DNA of 64,000 nucleotides, from NCBI GenBank assembly GCA_011947345.1, contig JAAVTG010000717.1, positions 1 through 64,000 of the forward strand. Direction: 5' to 3'. The position numbers were made by a program, and so were the translations under genes. Under the pieces are notes generated by a model. That model was not told where the DNA came from. It did no database searches and saw only the letters and a list, made by a program, of their open reading frames with translations. Source of the stretch: Phytophthora quininea (Eukaryota > Oomycota > Peronosporomycetes > Peronosporales > Peronosporaceae). Positions 55,979-64,000 of this stretch are shown here, piece after piece. How positions within the stretch are numbered: position 1 is the stretch's first letter; every line of letters begins with the position of its first letter.

Positions 55979-58049
55979 ACTGCACCAGGCACCGGAGTGC
56001 AATCGGAAGTGCAGACACCTTGTCCTGACTTGCCTTGATACACCCTCTTGCCATGCGAAAGTAAGACCTCGTTTCTATTTGGTTTTCTCGTCACTCGCTT
56101 CATTCGGCTCCGCCAGCTTCAAGCGCACTGATCCGCACCGCGTTCAGATAACAAGCGGTCTGTCTGTCTGGTCAAGTCGCCGCTGCTGGGCCAATCCGCT
56201 GCGGCTGGCTGATGGAGCACTGCTGAGCGGGTCCAGCTAACCGAGGCTACTAACCGGACGCGACCCTGCACGACGCGCGGGAGTGGGATCCGCGACGAAG
56301 CAACAAAGATCGAGCGCACCGTCTCCGATCCCGCGACTCGCGGTCTCCATCGGCGGGCGCGCCAAGTAGAAATCAAGTGCGCCAGCCTTTCCCCTGCTCG
56401 AACTCACTGCAGAGCACGGCACGGCACAGCACAGCAGAGACGCCACGCCACGCCTCGACGTCGCGCACGAAGACACTCGTGTATCTCGCTCACTTTCCAT
56501 TTGGTCCATCGCCTCCGACACCTGCTTCTTCCAGTCGCGTCCAGTCGAGTGGCAGTGCATCCATCCAAGCAAGCAACCGAGATGGCCGACAACTACACCG
56601 AAGCGTCGACGCCCAAGGCGCAGACCACGGCGTTCGACGAGGCCAACAAGGCCGCCGCGCGTCTCATCAAGCCCAAGGCCATCCTGTACACGAGCGCCTT
56701 CCTGTCGTGGCTGCAGCCCTTCCAGAGCGGCTGGTCGACGTCCCAGACCAACCTGTCCCAATACAACGACACGGACGAGTGCAATGCGCGTCCCGTGGCC
56801 GAGAACACGTGCCTCATGTTCCCGGGCCACTCGAAGCTCGAGTGGACGTTCGCCGTGAACGCGTGGATCTTCGGCGCGATGATCGGCTCTCTGTGCTGCG
56901 GCCACTTCAGCGACCGCCTCGGCCGCAAGAAGGTGCTGATGCTCAACTGCATCTTCATGTTCGTGGGCGGCGTGGTGGAAGCCTCCGTGTCGAACGTGTG
57001 GGCCTTCGCCGTGGGCCGTCTGATCGCCGGCCTGGCCTCGGGCACGGCCACGGGCACCATCGGCGCGTATGTGAACGAGCTGTCTCCGCCGCACATGCGC
57101 AACACTCTCGGTCTGGGCCTGCAGATCTTCACGACCATCGGCATCTTGTTCCCGGCGATCTGCTTCTTCTTCGCCAACACAAGCAGCGGCTGGCGCTACC
57201 TGGCGGCCTTCCCGTGCATCCTGGCGGTCATCTACATGGTGCTGGCGCCGTCGATGTGCATTGAGAGTCCTGCGTGGCTGCTGACCAAGGGCCGCACCGA
57301 GGAGGCCAAGGAGGTGATCGCTCGTCTGTACGGCGAGGAGCACGTGCAGACGGCTCTGTCGTGGCTCGAGGTGAACCGCAAGCCGGAGACGGCCGAGGAG
57401 GGTCTGGCGACCCCCAAGACCGAGTCCATGTTCGCGCCTCGCTACCGCATGCAGCTTCTGGGCGGCATCCTTTTGTCGTGCGCGCAGCAGCTCTCGGGTA
57501 TTAACGCCGTGTTCTACTACTCCGGCAGCATCTTCTCGGACGCCGGTATCTCGGACTCTCGTGTGGGCACGCTCATCATCGACTTCATCAACATCTTCCC
57601 GGCCTTCTTCACGGGTGTGCTGGCCAACCGCTTCGGTGCCCGCAACATGATCCTGTGGGGCCTCGCGGGTATGTTCGTCATGTCGGTGCTCATGACGGTG
57701 GCGTTCCTGGTGGACGTGTCGGCTCTGTCGATCGTGTTCACGGCGCTGTACGTGATCGCCTTCGGTGTGACGCTGGGCCCGCTCGTGTGGGTCATGACGG
57801 CCGACATCTTCCCGGACGCCATCCGCGCCAGCGCTTCGTCGCTGTGTATCGGCATGAACTGGTTGTGCAACCTGATCGTGGGTGTGGCCTACCCGTACAT
57901 TTCGGACGCGCTGGACGACTACGCGTACGTTCCGTTCGTGGTGCTGCTGGCCATCTTCTTCCTGTTGGCGCTGAAGCTGGTGCCGGAGACGACGGGCAAG
58001 TCTGCGGAGGAGATCCTGGCCGAGTACGACTCGCGTCGCGAGAAGTAAG
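55979..58049. repeat. Right arm of the sugar-transporter inverted repeat
   Basis: Partner of 52792-54862. The first matching bases are ACTGCACCAGGCACC at 55979; the last are the stop codon at 58048. Confidence 0.92.
56582..58048 (+). CDS. MFS sugar transporter (GLUT-like), right copy
   Basis: 488 residues, unbroken, ATG at 56582, ending SRREK. Same features as the left copy: 12 hydrophobic segments, DRLGRKK in loop 2, IESPAWL after helix 6, a central loop with a probable cytosolic helix (TEEAKEVIARLYGEEHVQTA), QQLSGINAVFYYSG in helix 7, and PETTGKS at the end. This is the clean copy and should be taken as the reference. Proton-coupled hexose uptake is the usual role of the family; not provable here. 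Confidence 0.95.
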   Translation: MADNYTEASTPKAQTTAFDEANKAAARLIKPKAILYTSAFLSWLQPFQSGWSTSQTNLSQYNDTDECNARPVAENTCLMFPGHSKLEWTFAVNAWIFGAMIGSLCCGHFSDRLGRKKVLMLNCIFMFVGGVVEASVSNVWAFAVGRLIAGLASGTATGTIGAYVNELSPPHMRNTLGLGLQIFTTIGILFPAICFFFANTSSGWRYLAAFPCILAVIYMVLAPSMCIESPAWLLTKGRTEEAKEVIARLYGEEHVQTALSWLEVNRKPETAEEGLATPKTESMFAPRYRMQLLGGILLSCAQQLSGINAVFYYSGSIFSDAGISDSRVGTLIIDFINIFPAFFTGVLANRFGARNMILWGLAGMFVMSVLMTVAFLVDVSALSIVFTALYVIAFGVTLGPLVWVMTADIFPDAIRASASSLCIGMNWLCNLIVGVAYPYISDALDDYAYVPFVVLLAIFFLLALKLVPETTGKSAEEILAEYDSRREK

Positions 58050-58331
58050 CATTCGACGACGGTGTGTCGTAGATCTTGACTGCTACTCGTGGGCTAGGTA
58101 GCAGCCACATAGATAACAATGTCAGAAATGCAAGATTTCGTTAACTGTGTACAAGCATGAGCCTTGATTTCTCTTTATGGTGCAGACTTGTCGGTGGTCG
58201 TTTGCCTACTCTGTATGTTCAAGAATGTTAGCACGGATAGGAGACTTAAGCGAATGACATCATGGACAACTCGAACCCCAGCGATAGTCAAGTGGCCATC
58301 TCCACGCTCTTGGCTACTGTATTCTCTCCAG

Positions 58332-59571
58332 TCACTTCATCGCAAACAAGTCGCGGAAGCCTACCTTCTGCTCTTCTGAAAGCGTCTCCGGGAACTTGAC
58401 GTGGAACTTAATGTGCAGCTGACCCTTTTCAGACGGGAAGTGCTGCTTGGGCATCCCTTCGTCTTTCAGAACCGTCACAAAACGCGGAGGCGTGACTTCG
58501 TCTCGCACCACTTCGACCCGTCGACCGTCCAAGTGCGTGAACGTCTTGTTGAATCCCACCAGCGACTCGCGCAGTGAAATGTCCATGTCCATCCACAAAT
58601 GGTCCCCTTCACGGGTGAACACCGGGTGTGGCGCCGTAAGCACCTGCAGGCGCACATGACCCGCCGGTTGGCCTGGGATCTCGTCCGCATAGTTCTCCAG
58701 CTCGATCTCAAACCCGTCAGGCGTTCCTTTCTCTACGTCAATATCGAAGTTCAAGTCGGACATTTCTACTTTACGGCCACCGCACACGGGGCACGTGCTA
58801 GTGGCGATCTTCCCTTTTCCGTGGCACTTCTCGCATGTCGTCTGGAACTGCTGAATAAACCCAGGCCCGACCCGTCTCGTCGTCATCTTGACGCCTTGGC
58901 CCCCACACGCCGAACACACGTGAATATCATCTTCATGCGCGGCCCCCTTGCCATGACAATGGTGGCAAAGCGTCTAAAACATAATAAAAATAATAAATAA
59001 ATAAAATATTCTCCACATAATAAAAAAGTAAAGCATTACCTCTCGACGGATGGAGAATTGCAGGCTCTTGCCGTTGTACAGATCCGCCAGCGTCACTCTC
59101 AGCGGCATGACCACGTCGGGGCCTCTAGACGGCTCCCTTTCATGTCGTTGGCGCCCTCCAAAGAACTGCGAGAAGATGTCGAACGGGTCGTGGCCCGCCC
59201 CAGCCCCGTTGTTGGCCAGTCCTTCCTCGCCGAAGCGGTCGTACTTGCTTTTCTTCTCTTCGTCCGACAGCACGTCGTAGGCGCTGGCCACCTCAGCGAA
59301 CTTCTTGGCTGCGTTCTCATCTCCTGGATTTTTATCCGGATGGTGCTGAAATATTTACAATATAAGAAATAAGTAAAGTTATAGCAAGGTCTGGCGGAAG
59401 TCGAATCTTTGGACCCACTTTGAGCGACAGTTTGCGGAAGGCGCGCTTGATCTCGGCGGATGACGCGTCTCTGGACACGCCTAGCACTTGGTAGTAGTCG
59501 CTGCCGGCGGCGGTGACCGCCACGAGCACCGCAAGAAGCAGCAACAGCAAGCGCCGGCGGACACGCGGCAT
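58332..59571 (-). CDS. ER-type DnaJ/Hsp40 co-chaperone (ERdj3/DNAJB11-like), three exons
   Basis: Exons 59571-59419, 59345-59040 and 58973-58332 join in phase 0 through two GT-AG introns (59346-59418, 58974-59039), giving 366 residues. A signal peptide ([19 protein letters not shown]) leads to the J domain ([25 protein letters not shown] across the first junction, [20 protein letters not shown]). A G/F stretch and substrate-binding domains follow, with four CxxC units: [30 protein letters not shown]. It would recruit and stimulate the ER Hsp70 BiP. The C-terminus ends LFAMK, with no KDEL-type retrieval signal, as in ERdj3 homologues that stay in complexes. First intron has a weaker donor (GTGGGT). 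Confidence 0.93.
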
Positions 59572-59673
59572 GGTGCGGATCGCAAGATCAATTATGACTA
59601 TTGCTCGATCTGATTGGTCCAAACTTCATTAGAATAAAACCCTTCATCATACATACAACTTCAACTTGCTGTT

Positions 59674-61202
59674 TTACACGACCGAGCGTGCTGGGTTGTG
59701 GACGCTTTCGTCGCAGTCTGTGGCTGCATGGACGCTGTCGTCCTTACCGACACTCCTGCTCTTGCTCTTGGCGATCCAGATGGACCCTTCGTTGTCGATG
59801 TGCGTGCCAGCAGTAGCCAATGCCGCCACAGCCACGAAGACGCTCAGGTACTTGAAGGACCGCGCTCTCTTGCCGACTCCTTTGAACAGGAAGCCCCAGC
59901 ACAATCCACCGACGTTGCCGCCCGCCCCAACGATGCCCGATGTAGCACCCGTGTACTCCGGCAACACGTACGGTACAATCCCGTACGTCGTGCCGGTCGA
60001 CGCCTGCACGAAGAAGCCAAAGACGATCAGCAGCGGCACGCTGGAAGACAGCTTCTGAGTCGTGCTGTAGCAGTAGAGCGACAGAGCTTGGCCGGCAAAG
60101 GCTACGAACTGCGTGAGGATGCGGCCGCGCATGCCGAAGCGGCGGTTGGCCACGTCGGATGCGAAGCCTCCAGCAGCACGAGCAAAGATGCACATGAGAC
60201 CGAAGAGCGACGAGATGAGATCGGCCTGTGTCTGCGTCAGCAGACGACACTGCTCCGTCTTGGGGTCACAATCCGACCGCTTAAAGTCCTCGAAGTAATA
60301 CAGACCCAGCACGTTGTGCACTTGCAGTTCGACGCCGAACGAGCAGGCGTACTGCAGTGCCAGGATCCAAGTTGCAGGCTTCTTGGCGACGGCCCAGAGC
60401 GCCTTCTTCATGTCGATTTTAGGCTTGGACGCGGCGAAGCTCATGGCATTGGCCTTCTTGAGATCGGCGTAGTTACCCTGAGGGCAGTCGTCGGTGAGAA
60501 AGTAAAGCAGCACCCCAACGAACACCATGAAGATGGCAGGGAACACCAGCGTGATACGCCAACCCATGTTGTCGGACACGGAGCCGTCGACGGTGACCAG
60601 CTCGAACAGCAAAGGGGTGATCAGGTATGTGACGCCGGCGCCAAGGTTCCCCAACCGGCAGTGATGGCGTTGGCGGTGCCTACAACTTCCTTGCAGAACA
60701 TCACGGACGACCAGTACGCGGTCGCTACGAAGGACGAGCCGACGAGACCGATGACCAACCGGACGGCCATGAAGCCGCCGTAGTTGACAGCGAAAGCTGC
60801 TGAGGCGACCGGGATAGCTCCGACCACCAACAGCACAGTCTGCACAGTGCGCGCGCCGAATCTGTCACACATTGGGCCCGCAACGACCCGCCCGAGGATG
60901 GTGCTCGCGACCGAAATGATGTTGGAGTTGCTCACTTGTGCGGGCGTGAGTTTAAGCTGCTTCTTGATTGTGGGCATGAGCGGCGGGATCGAGAACCAAC
61001 CGAAGAAGGCGATGAAGAAGGACAGCCAGGAGAAGTGGAACGCGCGCATGTGCGGACGCGCGACACTGAAGAGTTTGATCTCCGTAGCGCGGTCAGCTTG
61101 GTCCGGGTCCGTGGTGAGGTCGAAGTGCGTGCGGCGACGAAAGCCGCCGGTTTCCGCGTCGATCGGTGTCTGCAGCTCGAGATGGTAGTCTTCGCGGGCC
61201 AT
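59674..61202 (-). CDS. NRT2-type nitrate transporter 3 (one frameshift)
   Basis: NNP family, clearly related to but diverged from copies 1/2. ATG at 61202 (MAREDYHLELQTPIDAETGG). Family marks: FFGWFSIPPLMPTIKKQLKL, GRVVAGPMCDRFGARTVQT, nitrate signature AGWGNLGAGVTYLITP, TGTTYGIVPYVLPEYTGATS. The break is inside the nitrate signature at the C-run 60649-60652; one more base gives an unbroken protein of about 509 residues to 59674. The C-terminal tail (SKSRSVGKDDSVHAATD) is longer and differs from copies 1/2. It may serve a different nitrate range or growth stage (inference). Confidence 0.92.
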
Positions 61203-61830
61203 GATGAACAGTGAAATGCTTGGGCGGTTTGAAGCAAAACGTAAAGTGAGCTGCTGCAATCTGCTGGAAGGGTAAGCACCGCCACGGCGCTCGTCGCGTG
61301 GCCATCTGGACAAACACCCTGTTGCTATCGGGTGGCTATACACAATTGCTTGACCCGCCAAATCGGCCTTTCGCCAGTTTCAGTTCTAGCGAGCTGTAGA
61401 CGTTCGGTCTCCGCTGAACGTCCGCGACGGCGCTACCCAATCGCTACCGCGTTCTTTGCTCTCCGCACACTCGTCATGGCAACCTGCACCACACCAGGAG
61501 AAATCAAGCAACGCTTTTCGAGGACGATGTCGCTAGGAATTGTTGGTGACTCATCGACCTAAAGCTCTTGCACCACAACGTTGTGCTTCGAGTTCAGCTC
61601 GAGTCCGACTTGACGAGCGATGACAAGCCTCCTTGGGAGCCTTTGAACGCAGTGATTGGCAACCGGACAAGGTGACGCGTTCCGCCGGTGGATGTAGACT
61701 CCAGAGGAGCTCATGAAGGAAAGCGTATGCTGGTGGCGACACCGCGTTATGAATACGCTTCAAGTTACGATCTTCAACGGGTACGAACAGCAAACAGTAT
61801 GCGATGGAATTAAACATGTTTGTTTGCCCC
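61203..61830. other. Intergenic region between NRT2-3 and NRT2-4
   Basis: 628 bp: 5' flank of NRT2-3 and 3' flank of NRT2-4. No gene or repeat was recognised. Confidence 0.5.
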
Positions 61831-63563
61831 TTACACGTAGAAGGCATGGACAACTGGTTGAGTACGTCGCATCGCATTCCTGGATGGCTCGTGGCTCCAC
61901 AGCGAGCGTTCGCCCTTGATATTAATGCAAGCAGAGGAGATAGCAGACGCGATCACGATGAAGCTCAAGTACCGGAACGACAGTGCACGGCTCCCTACAA
62001 TCTTGAACAGGAACCCCCACATGAGTCCGCCCATGTTGCCTCCCGCGCCGACAATTCCAGATGCCACGCCCGTGTGATCGGGACACACGTAAGGCACGAT
62101 TCCGTACGTCGTGCCAGTCGAAGCTTGCGTGAAGAAGCCAAAAGCGACGAGACAGGGAATGCTCCATTCCACAGCTCGGATGTGGCTGTAAACATACAAC
62201 AATAACGCCTGAGCTGTAAGGCAGACCAACTGCGCAGCTATCCTGCCTTTCATATCCCAGTGGCGGTTGCAGGCGTCCGTGATGTATCCGCCGACTGCAC
62301 GCGCAAAAATGCACATGAGACCGAAGCAGGAAGAGATGAGGCTGGCCTTGGTTTGGGTCAGCAAGCGGCAATTGTCTTCATCTGTAATAGGGTCGCAGTT
62401 CGATTTGGTGAAGTCCTCGTAGTAGTACAAGCTGAGCACATTATGCAGCTGGATCTCGACCCCGAAGCAGCACGCGTACTGGAAGGCCAAGATCCAAGTC
62501 ACCGGCAGTCTGGCTACCGTGAAGAACCCGTGAACCATGTCGGCCTTGGGTCGGTCAGCCATGACGTGCGTCTTCTTCATCTCCATGTAATTTCCTTGCG
62601 GGCAATCGTCCGAGAAGAGATACGTACAGAGCCCAACAACAATCATGAGTAGAGCTGGAACGAGCAGCGTAAATCTCCAGCCGTAGTTGTCTGAGATGGC
62701 TCCGTTGATCGTCACGAGGTCGAAGACGAGCGGTGTGATCACGTACGTCGCTCCTGCGCCTAAATTCCCCCAACCTGCGGTGATCGCGTTCGCGCTACCG
62801 ACGACCTCCTTGGAAAACATCGTGGACGTCCAGTACGTGGTGGACACGAAGGTACATCCAACCAATCCAATGAAGAAGCGGACGCACATGAAGCCAAAGT
62901 AGTCGGTGGCCAATGCGGTAGACGCCACGGGCAGAGCTCCGAGCACCAGCAAAACAGCTTGGACGCTACGAGCGCCGTATCGGTCGCACAATGGCCCCAC
63001 AACGAGTCGTCCTAGCACTGTGCTAGCCAACGACATGATGTTCGAGTTGTCCACCTGCCCATCGGTCAGCTTCAATTGTTTCTTGATGGTCGGCAATAGC
63101 GGCGGGATCGAAAACCAGCCGTAGAACGCCACGAAGAACGATATCCACGCGAAATGGAACGCTCTCATGTGCGGTCGTTCGAAGCTGAAGAGACGAATTT
63201 CGGTCGCTTTGTCGGCCTGCAGCGGGTCTGTGAACAGAGCAAACGACGGTCGATTCGACGAGTTGACGCGGTGGTGATAGTCGTGTCGACGTTGAGACGA
63301 AGTGCTGGATGCGTTCTGGTAGATCGTGCTTTCAGGTTTGTTCTCGGGTAGCTCCAAGTCCACGACGGTGATGGTCCGAGTCCGTCCGGGTCGGTTCTGC
63401 GTCGCCCGGTAGCTGCCGAGCTCCTGCAGTGTAGCTGGGAACGGTTCATGTGCTGGGTGGTTGGAATTCCGGCGGCTATTGCCTCTTGGGGTGTTAGGAG
63501 TCTCCGGGTGCTGCTGAAGTCGTAGTCGAACAGCGGGGCTTGATGCCGCGCCATGTTTGACAT
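61831..63563 (-). CDS. NRT2-type nitrate transporter 4 with long N-terminal extension
   Basis: The membrane part is unbroken: FYGWFSIPPLLPTIKKQLKL, GRLVVGPLCDRYGARSVQA, nitrate signature TAGWGNLGAGATYVITP, TGTTYGIVPYVCPDHTGVAS, ending HAFYV at 61831. It is preceded by about 130 residues rich in Ser, Thr, Asn, Pro and Arg, absent from the other three. The main frame has no ATG there. The nearest good ATG (63563, MSNMARHQAPLFDYDF) is in another frame, so either a missed base or a small intron lies between about 63550 and 63200. Tandem to NRT2-3, same strand. Confidence 0.85.
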
Positions 63564-64000
63564 TCCTGGTCGACCTCACTTGCGAATGTGGTCTCCAAAA
63601 CGCTCAACTGGCTCATCGATGAAGACGTTGAGCTGAGGTCGGAGCGAAAGCCACAAAAACGTCGAAGAAAATAGCCCAACATGACCGGCAACACTCCACT
63701 CGAAGAAGCTTCGAACTGAACGCTATCGCCTCTAACGAAAGCTGAACGTGGCAGAAGCGAGTTTGTCCGGCAGCGTCTTGAGCAGACTGACCGAGTGAAA
63801 GCAGTATCCAGCTCAACAACGAACTCAGCTGGACACCACGGGGTCTTTAAAAACTTACGTGCACAACTTTCAACACGAAGTAAACTCAAGATAACAACGT
63901 GTTGAAATTTGTGCACATAAGCTGTTGATCTTAAAACGCTATCGGCCCAACGATGGCGTTTGATCGCCCTGAGAGTAAAACGAATCGATCTCTTATCATG
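63564..64000. other. 5' flank of NRT2-4
   Basis: Presumed promoter. No gene was recognised before the window edge. Confidence 0.45.

Overview
The window looks like nuclear DNA of a nitrate-using oomycete (Phytophthora/Pythium-like). The evidence is GC-rich coding DNA with few, short GT-AG introns (about 60-80 bp), a clustered nitrate transporter / nitrate reductase / fused NirBD-type nitrite reductase, a fragment of the folate-biopterin transporter family that is expanded in oomycetes, and a Crypton of the oomycete type. Species cannot be fixed from the sequence alone.

Layout. 1-5.2 kb: a phosphate transporter and a Golgi-type mannosyltransferase, both on the minus strand. 5.5-10.1 kb: a decayed Ty1/copia element with only its left LTR. 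10-17.3 kb: a transposon graveyard (hAT, BED-finger and chromodomain fragments, diverged repeats). 17.3-27.2 kb: left arm of a large inverted repeat carrying a divergent NRT2/nitrate reductase pair; a 4.7 kb hAT element that contains a piece of a folate-biopterin transporter gene sits inside this arm. 27.5-30.7 kb: nitrite reductase. 31-42.3 kb: housekeeping genes for translation, chromatin and ribosome biogenesis (PA2G4/EBP1-like, a PWWP/DEK_C/TFIIS-N-like protein, DHX37-like helicase, Pescadillo, a PX-like protein). 42.4-47.5 kb: right arm of the inverted repeat with a second nitrate reductase/NRT2 pair and no hAT insertion. 47.5-52.7 kb: gene-poor DNA with hAT, Merlin/ISXO2-like and Crypton remnants. 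52.8-58.0 kb: a second inverted repeat, two almost identical sugar transporter genes head to head around a 1.1 kb spacer. 58.3-63.6 kb: an ER DnaJ protein and two more, diverged NRT2 genes.

The locus therefore holds four NRT2-type transporters, two nitrate reductases and one nitrite reductase: uptake of nitrate, reduction to nitrite, reduction to ammonium. NRT2 and nitrate reductase share an 849 bp divergent promoter in both arms.

A caution applies to almost every gene here. At sixteen places the reading frame is restored if one more base is added to a run of four or five identical bases. This is the signature of homopolymer under-calling in the assembly, so I annotate these loci as genes with probable sequence errors, not as pseudogenes. 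Three other single-base and two dinucleotide differences do not fit that pattern. All starts, introns and domain calls were made by eye; no database search was possible.
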